A program made the translations under genes and the position numbers. Below, piece by piece: positions 24,634 to 33,686 of a DNA stretch of 64,000 nt. Every line of letters starts with the position of its first letter. Positions within the stretch are counted from its first letter, which is position 1. The DNA is from an uncultured Alphaproteobacteria bacterium (GTDB lineage Bacteria; Pseudomonadota; Alphaproteobacteria; Rhodobacterales; Rhodobacteraceae), in assembly GCA_913031285.1 (NCBI GenBank), contig CAJWEI010000007.1, forward strand, positions 1-64,000. Reading direction: 5' to 3'. The notes below the pieces were generated by a model. That model was not told the DNA's origin and searched no databases. It saw only the letters and a program-made list of their open reading frames with translations.

Positions 24634-26517
24634 TCAAAAAATTAAATTTATCACTGGCAGTGATACGAGTAAGAATAGAAGCGTCATAATTCCTCCGGTA
24701 CGCATAAAATCAATGACGCGGTAGCGCCCGGGGCCCATGATCAACGAATTGACTTGGTGGGTCGGAATAAGAAACGAATTAGATGTAGAAATAGCAACAG
24801 TTATGGCAAAGACTGCAGGATTTCCACCTGCGGCCAAGGCGATTGAGATGGCCAGTGGAACGAGTAAAACTGTAGCGCCAATATTGGACATAACCAAAGT
24901 GAAAATTGTTGCTAAAACTGCAATACAGCACTGTAAGCTCCATATAGGCCATCCATCTAGCAAAAGGACGACCTGAAAAGCCAGCCATTCAGCCGCCCCC
25001 GTGGACTGGACCGCTTGCCCCAAAGGTAGCAAGCTGGCCAAGAGAAAAACTGTATTCCATCCCACCGCTTCATAAGCTTCATCTATGGACAAAACGTTGG
25101 TTAGAACCATCCCAATCGCACCCGTTAAAAGGGCCAGCGACAAACGCAAATCTGTGAATAATATCAGACTGAAAGCCAACAAAAAAAACAGTAGCGCCCA
25201 GCCTACTTTCTTGGGGCGCAGATCTTCCTGTGGGTAATCCGTTGTAACGACGACAAAGTTTCTATTTTTATTTAATCGTGTTAGTGCTTCCCAAGAGACA
25301 TGGACGACCATAATATCACCTGTTTGAAGCGGCTCAATAGATAGTCGAGTTGCATTGTGTTCTTCCGTTTGGACATGGCTCAAGGTCTCCTCTCCACGCC
25401 TGATGGCAAGCAAAGACAGGCCATGAACTTCGCGCAGTCGCATATCTTTTGCAGTTTTACCCCTCAAATCGCTATCGGGGGGAACAAGAATTTCTGCGAT
25501 GCCAGATTTCTCAGAAGAGGTACTATCTGCAAAAATATCTAATTTTGGTGCCACCCTTACATCAAAGACTTCGCAAAATTGGGAAATTACGCTACGACGT
25601 CCAAGCATCGCTAATCGACACGGAGCTTGAATGACAGTATCGTTAGGGCTTGATAAAGAGGTTTTTCCTTGAAAATGAGTGCCAATTACATAAAGATTAC
25701 TAGCTTCTGAAACATCCGCCAGTGTGTGGCTGACTAATAGAGAATGCTCGGTTACCTCAATTTCGACCAAATCAGCTTTCAAACCGTAAAGTCGTTTCAC
25801 ATAGTCGTTCATAGATTGGCCTGATACAGCATTGCCTCCCACGTTTCGATTAGGCAAGAAGAGTTTTCCAAAGATTATAAAATATAAAATTCCAGTAAGA
25901 AGCAAAGCTATTCCAATGGGCGTCACCGAGAACAAATCAAAGGGGGCCATCTGCTTTTCAATTGGTAGGTCTCTATTCGCTGCCAAAATCAAATCATTCA
26001 ATAGGATTAAAGGCGATGATCCCACCATAGTCATGGTTCCACCGAGTATTGCACAAAAGCCCATCGGCATAAGAAGACGGCTTAAAGGTATTTCAGTCCG
26101 TGCCGAAATTCGGCTTATCACTGGTAAAAATAGGGCAGCGGCTCCAACGTTTTGCATAAAGGATGAGATCACTCCTACGGTGGCCCCTACGATTGGAATG
26201 ATCCGCTTCTCAGTTGTGCCACCAACCGACATAATACGGCCAGAAACCACGCTCATCATACCAGTCTTGTCCATACCCGCTCCTATGATCATAACAGCGA
26301 TTATTGAAATGACTGCGTTTGACGCAAACCCATCAAATAAGTGATGTATGTCTGCAATATTTGAAAAGCCTGGAATATAACTTACGATGCCAAGTAAGAC
26401 CATAACTACCACTGCAGCTAAATCAATACGGACAACCTCGGTCACGAACAAGAATATCGTCAGAACAATGAAGCCAAAAACCATTAACATTTCGGGAGTT
26501 AGCGATATTGCTTCCAT
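24634..26517 (-). CDS. SLC13/DASS-type anion permease with TrkA-C domains
   Basis: This 627-residue membrane protein has an N-terminal helical bundle (FVTEVVRIDLAAVVVMVLLGI, VISIIAVMIIGAGMDKTGM), a central soluble part (about 210-400) and a C-terminal bundle. The soluble part contains two TrkA-C-like folds (VEIEVTEHSLLVSHTLADV and ILVPPDSDLRGKTAKDMRLR). The C-terminal half repeats the family signatures (VLTNVLSIDEAYEAVGWNTVFLLASLLPLG; SNSFLIPTHQVNSLIMGPG). The layout is that of sodium-coupled sulfate/dicarboxylate carriers such as SAC1-type and YfbS-type proteins. Anion specificity is not visible. No assimilation genes are adjacent. Confidence 0.85.
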   Translation of the reverse strand: MEAISLTPEMLMVFGFIVLTIFLFVTEVVRIDLAAVVVMVLLGIVSYIPGFSNIADIHHLFDGFASNAVISIIAVMIIGAGMDKTGMMSVVSGRIMSVGGTTEKRIIPIVGATVGVISSFMQNVGAAALFLPVISRISARTEIPLSRLLMPMGFCAILGGTMTMVGSSPLILLNDLILAANRDLPIEKQMAPFDLFSVTPIGIALLLTGILYFIIFGKLFLPNRNVGGNAVSGQSMNDYVKRLYGLKADLVEIEVTEHSLLVSHTLADVSEASNLYVIGTHFQGKTSLSSPNDTVIQAPCRLAMLGRRSVISQFCEVFDVRVAPKLDIFADSTSSEKSGIAEILVPPDSDLRGKTAKDMRLREVHGLSLLAIRRGEETLSHVQTEEHNATRLSIEPLQTGDIMVVHVSWEALTRLNKNRNFVVVTTDYPQEDLRPKKVGWALLFFLLAFSLILFTDLRLSLALLTGAIGMVLTNVLSIDEAYEAVGWNTVFLLASLLPLGQAVQSTGAAEWLAFQVVLLLDGWPIWSLQCCIAVLATIFTLVMSNIGATVLLVPLAISIALAAGGNPAVFAITVAISTSNSFLIPTHQVNSLIMGPGRYRVIDFMRTGGIMTLLFLLVSLPVINLIF

Positions 26518-27474
26518 GGGATGGACCTGCCTAGGATTAGTCTATTTCATTTTGGTAACTATAACAAAGCTCGTAAAGTCATAACAGTGAAGACTTATTT
26601 ATTAAAATTACCTGTAGAGGCCCTGTTTTCTCATTGCTTCATGAAGCTTGCGATAAAATAAAACCTCTGAATAGGATCATTGGTATCAAGCCTAAAACCG
26701 AAGCACCAGGATACCAACCCAGATAATTCAAACGAATCCATCGACACCTGTGCACCAATTACTGCGGCTGACTGCGCTGTCGGATAAGTCCAGACTTGAC
26801 AATCGCACAATGTTATCATTGCCGCAACTATCCAGAGAAGCCCCGCTCACCATAAGTGGTGAACGCGTTATTTTAGACTACTCGGTTAGGCATTTATATG
26901 GCTCTACCAAGGTTATCACCGTTCCAAAGCACAACAGAAAGATTCACATGATTACTAGCCTACTCCAAATGCAAAGCCAAAGTCTGGCACAATTACAAAA
27001 TGAATAGCCGGGAGGAGTTTATTTCTTTCATTAGGATCTAAATACTTGAAAATTAGGATAAGTGTCTATCAGACGTGCATATATATTCACGATTTTAAAA
27101 CGGCGTGTTGTGATCATCACTGAAGGAGATCTTAGCATCAGCATTTTTTCCAAATGAGCCGATGCCTGATCGCTTAAATGTATGAATCAATTACAGGTTT
27201 TTAAGGATGTAGCCAAAAGTAGTAGCATTCTCAGCGAAAAGTCTGAAGTCAGGCGATTGGGCTCTGAGCTGGACCGGCTTAACCGAAATGTCTTCTCACT
27301 GAAAGCAAATTTTATTACGCCATTTCTGAAAACTTTTAAATACAGTGATGTAGTAATCGACTAGAACAACAGAACAATTCTACATTCCATATAGTTGTTA
27401 ACCCGCCAGCATACAAATGTGCTCACATTATCCAGTTCTAAAAAATTAGATTTACCTAATCATTGAATATATTA
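26518..27474. other. Long stretch without a supported gene
   Basis: About 950 bases. Two short plus-strand frames (26750-27007 from GTG; 27182-27364 from ATG) have no clear ribosome binding site and no recognisable family. The second reads as a charged heptad-like helix (SEKSEVRRLGSELDRL) and could be a small coiled-coil protein, but I do not call it. Confidence 0.4.
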
Positions 27475-27882
27475 TCATTTTTCATCCACTATTAAGGCTC
27501 CATATGAACGCAATTCGTCAAGTGCCGGTGTTGGCATGTATTCATTAGAAAACTTAACAAAAATTGTCGTTGCCAAAAATAAATTGCCATCAAACTTACC
27601 TTGAACCACAACAGGGCTTCCCACTTCAAATAAATCGGGCAAAACTCCCTCGTAAATCACACTTATACTGCCATTTTTATCCGTTACAGAAAACTGAACT
27701 CCAACAGGGTCCGAATTTTTCGCATATTGGGCAATGCCAAAAACGTTAACTGTTCCAGGGAATTGGGATGAATATAATGGAACCTCACTAGGAAATAGAA
27801 AATAACGCGTTTGTGACGAAACGCTCGTAGCAAAAACACAGCATGCTATAGCCAAATATATGGTTAGTTTCATTACCATCAT
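27475..27882 (-). CDS. CcmE-like OB-fold protein lacking the haem-binding histidine
   Basis: This 135-residue protein has an N-terminal signal or anchor (KLTIYLAIACCVFATSVSS) followed by a beta-rich domain matching CcmE, the periplasmic haem chaperone of cytochrome c maturation. Shared marks are YFLFPSEV (about 27), VQFSVTDKNGSISVIYEGVLPDLFEVG (62-88) and EYMP (114-117). In CcmE the covalent haem ligand is the His of the KHDENYMP motif. Here the same place reads KFSNEYMP, with Phe111 (TTT codon at 27550-27552) instead. The gene is not in a ccm cluster. It probably cannot attach haem and may bind something else or act as a modulator. Confidence 0.75.
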   Translation of the reverse strand: MMVMKLTIYLAIACCVFATSVSSQTRYFLFPSEVPLYSSQFPGTVNVFGIAQYAKNSDPVGVQFSVTDKNGSISVIYEGVLPDLFEVGSPVVVQGKFDGNLFLATTIFVKFSNEYMPTPALDELRSYGALIVDEK

Positions 27883-28561
27883 TCTCCAAACTTTTGTTCA
27901 TTGTAATGAAGAAAAAATACTACTACCAGAGATTATTATGACGTGCGCTTGGCACTTAACGGTATCGCAGCAGTGTGACATCAGATTGAAGGCCTAGCCA
28001 AAATTCATTTCTTACCCCAGACCAGATTTCCTACAGTCTAGAACTTTTATGAAGGCAATAAGATGGCACATTCGCAACAGGGGACGAAAGCCTTTATCGA
28101 AAAGTCTCCGAACAATTCAGAAGCGATCCAAAAGTACTGCCCAGCTCCACCTTGTAGCTGGATATTAATTCTTTATTAACTTGAAACAAATTCCGGTTTG
28201 TAGGAAAATCCATCCTCGATAAAGGCCTTCTAAAGATCTAGAAAAAGATGGCTTATATCTTCAGAAAGCTTTTGTAACAGCAACTCTTTACCCAAGCTTG
28301 CGCTATAAATATTCCCGTTGCTCGTTTAACGTAGAAATTCATTTTGCTATGCCAGAATTCATCTAGTGTAAGCTCCTCAAAAATAGTATCCGTGTTTTGT
28401 CCACGATTTGGAGGAACTGGTAGAATTCCCTTACTATCGTAAGAACGAATGACGGACGGCGGTCGAAGCGATTAGAATAAAAGATCAATATTTTTGCTTA
28501 TTGTTCCAAAATGTGCAAATATTAAGACAATCATATCGCTTAGGAACCTAGGAGGCACTTA
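27883..28561. other. Intergenic stretch
   Basis: About 680 bases with no convincing gene. It includes the promoter region of the small membrane protein at 28562 at its right end. Short coding-like fragments near 28300-28400 may be remnants. Confidence 0.4.
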
Positions 28562-28675
28562 ATGGCAGATCAAGAAAAAGGAAATATGAAAGGACTTCTA
28601 ACCTCCTTCATAATTATTTCCACGGCTATGATCGGAATCCCCTATTTAGTCGCTTGGATCACGTTCAGCCTTTAG
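28562..28675 (+). CDS. 37-residue single-span membrane protein
   Basis: A short frame begins at an ATG preceded by TAGGAGG with seven-base spacing, one of the strongest ribosome binding sites in the area. It encodes a charged N-terminus (MADQEKGNMKG) and one hydrophobic helix of about 22 residues (LLTSFIIISTAMIGIPYLVAWI). The strong site and well-formed helix suggest a real small protein, perhaps a subunit of a membrane complex. I recognise no family. Confidence 0.55.
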   Translation: MADQEKGNMKGLLTSFIIISTAMIGIPYLVAWITFSL

Positions 28676-28758
28676 TAAACATAAACCAAAAGATCTCGCG
28701 TGTGTGCCGAGGGTCGCAATAATTATCCCTATTATCATGATAGTACGGATAGACTTAT

Positions 28759-29148
28759 CTACGTAAATTGAAATTTAGCCTCAACTACGCCTGAAAATGT
28801 TTGGGTTTTTGGGGATAAGGAATCTCGGTAAGGAATAATTTGTTCTTCGGCCCAATTAGAGATCAACAAGAAATCGTCGAGATGTTCAAAAGTCAAAATA
28901 GCGCTCATACAACAGGGATCATTCGAGTCTCTGACAATTTCAACAGTGCATTTTCCTGCCAAATCACCTTTAAATGAAGACCACTTTTCCTTTAGTAGCA
29001 TTATAAACATATCACACGATTTTTCGTCTGAAAATTCATTCATTATGGTTCGTCTAACTTCATCCATAGATATACTTTTCTTTAAACTAAGCTTAAAATA
29101 ATGTTTTACTCTCACCCAGAACCTATCCAAACTAAACAGCATTCGCAA
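28759..29148 (-). CDS. Hypothetical protein
   Basis: This 129-residue frame starts at TTG, with an ATG two codons later and another at residue 28 (MDEVRRTIMNEF). It has charged helices, a DSNDPCCMSAILTFEHLDDF segment and a SPKTQTFSGVVEAKFQFT C-terminus. There is no signal peptide or membrane helix and I recognise no domain. It is isolated, with a weak start context, so its reality is moderate. The C-terminal alternation of hydrophobic residues suggests a mixed alpha/beta fold. Confidence 0.45.
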   Translation of the reverse strand: MRMLFSLDRFWVRVKHYFKLSLKKSISMDEVRRTIMNEFSDEKSCDMFIMLLKEKWSSFKGDLAGKCTVEIVRDSNDPCCMSAILTFEHLDDFLLISNWAEEQIIPYRDSLSPKTQTFSGVVEAKFQFT

Positions 29149-29417
29149 ACATACCGTCTAGTTATGGTTGTTCACTAAGGGCAGAGCTAGGTGACTAAAA
29201 GGATTTGAAAATCTTTGCCTGATTTTACTGTTGGCATATGTCAAAACTATGCATTCATCTCATTACAGATCATCATCTAATTATAGTTTTATATTAATAA
29301 ACGTTTTCAACAGCAGCTCAAGATTATCAATCTCGAGACATTATTTGGGCCGCCTTTAGGTTGACTGTAACAAAAGGCTGGTTAAGCTAAACCTGAGCAA
29401 AAAACGGGAGACCCACA

Positions 29418-30278
29418 GTGCGCTATGAAAGACCCGATACGATGCAGGCCGCTACCGCACTTCTGGCGGGCGCAGAGGCTAAGTCCTTTGTTCTGGCCGG
29501 CGGAACGGACCTGCTGGTGAGAATGCAGAACGATGACTTTGAGGCAGATTTGATTGTCGATATCAAAGCGATCTCTGGCATGGCAAAAGTGACTGAGACT
29601 GACGATGGATTTGTGATTGGAGCTGGTGTACCGTCAGTGGCCCTATTCGAAGATACCGCACTGGTGGCGGCATGGCCCGGCGTTGTTGAGGCAGCCAACC
29701 TAATTGGCTCTACCCAAATCCAAGGACGTTGCACCATTGTGGGTAACCTTTGTAATGCCTCGCCCGCAGCGGACAGCGTACCCGCATTGGTCGCAGCCGG
29801 CGCAGTAGCACAGGTCGCCGGCCCTTCAGGCACGCGGGACGTTGCCGTGATTGACATTCCGACGGGCCCCGGCAAAACGTCTTTGGCCAAAGGTGAGATT
29901 ATTCAGGCCATCTTACTGCCAAAGCCCAACGCACGCACTGGCGACGCTTATCTCCGGTTCATTCCGCGCACGGAAATGGACATAGCGGTTGTCGGCGTCG
30001 CAGTAAACCTGACGTTGAACGAGGACGGCACAGTCATAGCTGCGCGCGTCGCGCTCGGGGCAGTTGGGCCAAAGGTTATTCTGGTCGATACCGCAGCGAA
30101 AGCGGTAATTGGCAGTAAGCTTGAAGACGTAGTCCTTCAGGCGCTTTCCGAGTCTTGTTCAGCTGCATGCACACCGATTAACGACAAACGCGGAACGGTT
30201 GCATTTCGAACACAGGTGGCTGGTGTGCTAGCGCGACGTGCAGCACAGACCGCTTATACCCGTGCGGGAGGAAAATGA
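29418..30278 (+). CDS. Molybdenum hydroxylase, FAD-binding medium subunit
   Basis: This 286-residue protein has the CoxM/xanthine dehydrogenase FAD-binding fold. The two FAD motifs are visible: VLAGGTDLLVRMQ (about 25) and TIVGNLCNASPAADSVPAL (about 108). The C-terminal CO_deh_flav_C domain follows. It passes electrons from the iron-sulfur subunit to an acceptor. The GTG start is preceded by GGGAG. The stop overlaps the start of the small subunit. This block looks richer in G and C than its flanks. Confidence 0.9.
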   Translation: MRYERPDTMQAATALLAGAEAKSFVLAGGTDLLVRMQNDDFEADLIVDIKAISGMAKVTETDDGFVIGAGVPSVALFEDTALVAAWPGVVEAANLIGSTQIQGRCTIVGNLCNASPAADSVPALVAAGAVAQVAGPSGTRDVAVIDIPTGPGKTSLAKGEIIQAILLPKPNARTGDAYLRFIPRTEMDIAVVGVAVNLTLNEDGTVIAARVALGAVGPKVILVDTAAKAVIGSKLEDVVLQALSESCSAACTPINDKRGTVAFRTQVAGVLARRAAQTAYTRAGGK

Positions 30279-30760
30279 TGTCATCAATAGCTGTCGCGAC
30301 AATAATCAATGATGACAAAGTCGAATTCCTATGCCAGCCAGACGAGACCCTGCTAGACATTCTCCGCAATCGTCTTGGGCTGATGGGGACCAAAGAAGGC
30401 TGCGGAACCGGTGACTGTGGGGCATGCAGCACGATCATGGACGGGCGTGTTGTTTGCTCTTGCCTTGTGCTGGGCGCGGAGGCACAGGGTCGTACCATCG
30501 AGACAATCGAAGGCATGGCGAACGGGAGTAAATTGCACCCGCTGCAGCGCAAGTTTATTGAACACGCCGCGCTGCAATGCGGAATCTGCACACCAGGGTT
30601 TTTGATGGCAGCAAAAGCACTGTTGGAGGTTAATCCCAACCCAACCGAGACACAAATCCGGTTTTGGCTGGCAGGTAACCTCTGTCGCTGCACCGGCTAT
30701 GATAAGATCGTGCGCGCTGTCCAAGATGCCGCAGCTGAGATCAGAGGAGAGACGACATGA
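30275..30760 (+). CDS. Molybdenum hydroxylase, [2Fe-2S] small subunit
   Basis: This 161-residue protein carries the two expected clusters: the plant-ferredoxin-type GCGTGDCGACSTIMDGR (about 47) and the helical cluster QCGICTPGFLMAAKALL (about 103) with NLCRCTGYDKIV (about 138). Cysteine spacing is complete. It transfers electrons from the molybdenum centre to the FAD subunit in the cytoplasm. It overlaps both neighbours by four bases (ATGA), consistent with stoichiometric synthesis of one complex. Confidence 0.92.
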   Translation: MMSSIAVATIINDDKVEFLCQPDETLLDILRNRLGLMGTKEGCGTGDCGACSTIMDGRVVCSCLVLGAEAQGRTIETIEGMANGSKLHPLQRKFIEHAALQCGICTPGFLMAAKALLEVNPNPTETQIRFWLAGNLCRCTGYDKIVRAVQDAAAEIRGETT

Positions 30761-33018
30761 GTTTCGACGCAACCAATAGCAGTAAGTCATTCAAATCTGT
30801 CGGTACTCGCCCACTTCGCCCTGATGGGGTGGATAAAGTTACGGGCCGCGCGCGTTACGGTGCGGACTTCAATATGCCTGGACAATTGGTCGCCCGGGTT
30901 CTGCGTAGTAAACATGCACATGCGAAGATTAAGAGCATCGACACAAGTCGGGCAGAGACAGTTAAGGGCGTGAAGGCTGTTGTCACTGCTGCGGACCTAC
31001 CGGACTTGACTGACGGCGATCCCGCTCTTTTTGCAGTTCTCGACAACTGTATGGCTAGGAATAAGGCTATGTATGATGGCCATGCAATCGCCGCAGTCGC
31101 TGCGATAGATGAGAAAGCAGCAAAGGCAGCACTGAAGCTTATTGCAGTAGACTATGAAATCCTGCCTCACGTGACCGATGTGGATGCAGCAACACTGCCG
31201 GACGCGCCAGTATTAAACGAAGCGATCTTTACCCAAGGAGTTGAGCCAAAATCAACCAGACCTTCCAACATCGCTAATCGGACCGAGTTCGGTCATGGCG
31301 ATGTTGACGTAGGCTTCTCACATGCAGATTCTGTTGTCGAACGCAGCTACAAAACAGAGCAAACTCATCAAGGGTACATCGAGCCGCACGCCTGCGTTGC
31401 AAACTGCAATCCCGATGGAACAGCAGAACTTTGGGTTTGCACGCAGGGCCACTTTGTTTACCGCCAGGTATGTGCGGACTTGCTGGGAATAGAGGTATCA
31501 AAGCTGCGCGTCACCTCATCCGAGATCGGTGGTGGGTTTGGTGGTAAAACGCATGTTTGGACTGAACCAGTGGCGCTAGCACTGTCGCGCAAAGCAAACC
31601 GCCCAGTCAAGCTAGTCATGTCGCGGGATGAAGTGTTTCGCGCCTCTGGTCCGACAAGTGCGACCTCGATCGATGTGAAAATCGGAGCCAACAAGGACGG
31701 AATCATCACCGCGGCCACTGCAACATTACGCTACACCAGCGGACCCTATGCCGACATGTGGGCAGAACTTGGAGCGATGACCTCCTTTGCATGCTATGAC
31801 TTGGAAAATGTTAAAACGGTTGGTTTGGAAGTCATCGTGAACCGTCCAAAAGTAGCAGCCTACCGCGCACCTTCCGCGCCTATGGCGGCTTTTGCGGTAG
31901 AAAGTGCCATTGACGAGTTGGCGCAAAAAATTGGTATGAATCCGGTTGACTTTCGTATACAAAACGTAGCCTCAGAAGGTACGCAATCCTCCTATGGTCC
32001 TATTTATGGTCCCATCGGAATTGGACCAACGCTAGAAGCTGCCAAAGCGCACCCCCACATGAGTGCACCTTTGGGCAAAAATCAGGGGCGGGGCATGGCG
32101 TGCGGATTCTGGTTCAACTTCGGAGGCCAGACCTGTACAGATCTAAATATAAGTGCCGATGGCACAGTGACGATTGCAGTTGGCACGGTGGATGTTGGCG
32201 GATCGCGTGCGTCACTTTCTCTGATCGCGGCCGAGGAGTTAGGACTAAGCTACGACAATATCAAGGCTGTGGTCGCTGACACCTCGACGCTTGGTTACAA
32301 CGATATGACAGACGGTAGCAGGGGGACGTTCTCAACCTCTATGGCTACGATATCAGCGGCACGGAACGCGATTGAGATAATGCGACATCGGGCAGCGTTA
32401 ATGTGGGATATTCCGCTGGGAGACGTCTACTGGGAAGACGGGCATGCACATGCAGCAGGCACCAAGCACGGCAACCTCGCGCCATTATCGGTGAAAGACA
32501 TTGCGGCTGAAGCGGGGAAAACTGGTGGTCCAATCGCGGGCCATTCTGAGTTGGTCGCTGATGGCGCGGGTGTATCATTCGCCACACATATCTGTGACAT
32601 TGATGTAGACCCTGAAACCGGCTCCAGTCGCGTAGTGCGTTACACCGTCATTCAGGACGCGGGTAAAGCAGTTCATCCTTCCTATGTCGAGGGTCAGTAT
32701 CAGGGTGGAGCCGCGCAAGGCATCGGTTGGGCCTTGAACGAGGAATACATTTACGGTGAAGACGGGCGGTTGCAGAATCCGGGTTTCCTAGACTATCGCA
32801 TTCCAGTGTGCTCTGACTTACCCATGATCGACACTCAAATTTTGGAAATTCCTAACCCTAAACACCCATATGGGGTGCGCGGTGTGGGAGAAACGTCGAT
32901 TGTGCCGCCGTTGGCCGCCATCGCCAATGCAGTCTCGAACGCGGTGGGCGTCCGCATGACGCACATTCCAGTCTCTCCACCACGTATTCTGGCGGCATTG
33001 ACCGATGCAAAAGACTGA
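30757..33018 (+). CDS. Molybdenum hydroxylase, molybdopterin-binding large subunit
   Basis: This 753-residue catalytic subunit of the xanthine dehydrogenase family has the a/b hammerhead domain (about 15-130), the cofactor motif SEIGGGFGGKTHVW (about 250), AAYRAPSAPMAAFAVES (about 365), QGGAAQGIGWALNEE (about 648) and VRGVGETSIVPPLAAI (about 707), whose Glu is the catalytic base. The active-site loop is neither AYRCSFR nor AYRGAGR, so it is not a form I or II CO dehydrogenase. It hydroxylates an unknown aldehyde, N-heterocycle or similar compound using water. Gene order is medium-small-large followed by a MoaD-like protein. Confidence 0.9.
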   Translation: MSFDATNSSKSFKSVGTRPLRPDGVDKVTGRARYGADFNMPGQLVARVLRSKHAHAKIKSIDTSRAETVKGVKAVVTAADLPDLTDGDPALFAVLDNCMARNKAMYDGHAIAAVAAIDEKAAKAALKLIAVDYEILPHVTDVDAATLPDAPVLNEAIFTQGVEPKSTRPSNIANRTEFGHGDVDVGFSHADSVVERSYKTEQTHQGYIEPHACVANCNPDGTAELWVCTQGHFVYRQVCADLLGIEVSKLRVTSSEIGGGFGGKTHVWTEPVALALSRKANRPVKLVMSRDEVFRASGPTSATSIDVKIGANKDGIITAATATLRYTSGPYADMWAELGAMTSFACYDLENVKTVGLEVIVNRPKVAAYRAPSAPMAAFAVESAIDELAQKIGMNPVDFRIQNVASEGTQSSYGPIYGPIGIGPTLEAAKAHPHMSAPLGKNQGRGMACGFWFNFGGQTCTDLNISADGTVTIAVGTVDVGGSRASLSLIAAEELGLSYDNIKAVVADTSTLGYNDMTDGSRGTFSTSMATISAARNAIEIMRHRAALMWDIPLGDVYWEDGHAHAAGTKHGNLAPLSVKDIAAEAGKTGGPIAGHSELVADGAGVSFATHICDIDVDPETGSSRVVRYTVIQDAGKAVHPSYVEGQYQGGAAQGIGWALNEEYIYGEDGRLQNPGFLDYRIPVCSDLPMIDTQILEIPNPKHPYGVRGVGETSIVPPLAAIANAVSNAVGVRMTHIPVSPPRILAALTDAKD

Positions 33019-33263
33019 TGTTTGATGTAAAGCTTTGGGCCGGTCTGCAGCATCTTGCGGACAACCAAAAGGTAGTGCCAATCGAGGCGCGTACTATTCG
33101 GGAGCTATTGCGCAAAATGGAGAACCAGTATCCGGGGTTGGCAGAGCCTATAAAGGGACATGTGGCAGTGTCTATAAATGGAGTCATATATCGCAACGAC
33201 TGGTCGCAAGAACTGCCCAAGGGCGCTGAAATCATGCTAATTCGACGGCTTGCAGGAGGTTAA
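33018..33263 (+). CDS. MoaD/ThiS-like sulfur-carrier protein
   Basis: This 81-residue beta-grasp protein ends in RRLAGG, the di-glycine tail that is adenylated and thiocarboxylated in MoaD/ThiS proteins. Its ATG shares bases with the large-subunit stop (TGATG). Its position as fourth gene of the hydroxylase operon suggests it supplies sulfur for that enzyme's molybdopterin or a modified form of it. It could also be an additional small subunit, since LWAGLQHLADNQKVVPIEARTIRELL-type N-termini are seen in operon-linked copies. The first of these is the simpler reading. Confidence 0.75.
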   Translation: MFDVKLWAGLQHLADNQKVVPIEARTIRELLRKMENQYPGLAEPIKGHVAVSINGVIYRNDWSQELPKGAEIMLIRRLAGG

Positions 33264-33686
33264 CGTAACATGGGTCTCTGTGAATCACACTTCAGGCTTT
33301 ATTTATGCTTTTGCGACATTTTTAATCGTTCAGGTTTGGAAACAATCTCTTATAGTTCTAACGAGATGTTAGCATTCTTGAGTTTGGAAGATGCCGCATT
33401 GCTGCCTACATCCTCCAACCTGTTGCCTTAGGTAAGAATGGCCGCTTAATTTCCGTAGTTAAACATCTGAAGCATTGGATTTACAGAAGGATAGCACAGC
33501 CGTGTATAAGTGCAGGTAAACATTCTACATTTTTTGTTAGTACTGCTGCAGAAAATACATTAATCGAAGGATCTCATAAGGTATCAGGTGAGCATTTTTC
33601 ATGAGCCCCACAATCTTTAATTTCAAGATAGAGCTAAGTTCAATATTAGAAAGCATTTCAGTTAGATCTGAGAATCGTTGATTAAG
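33264..33686. other. Region after the hydroxylase operon
   Basis: About 420 bases. A 53-codon frame (33270-33431) starts at an ATG seven bases after a GGAGG that lies in the moaD-like 3' end. It encodes MGLCESHFRLYLCFCDIFN... and ends LSLEDAALLPTSSNLLP. It could be a small co-translated protein or a fragment of a regulator. I do not recognise it and give it low weight. Confidence 0.3.

Noticed and set aside
26750-27007. 85-codon plus-strand frame
   Set aside because: It has a GTG start without a ribosome binding site, no signal or domain and no neighbouring operon; it may be chance.
27182-27364. 60-codon plus-strand frame with heptad-like charge pattern
   Set aside because: There is no Shine-Dalgarno sequence and no support beyond composition.
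30757-33018. CO dehydrogenase CoxL
   Set aside because: The medium-small-large gene order fits cox genes, but the active-site loop reads AAYRAPSAPM rather than AYRCSFR or AYRGAGR, and a MoaD-like gene follows. It is kept as a molybdenum hydroxylase of unknown substrate.
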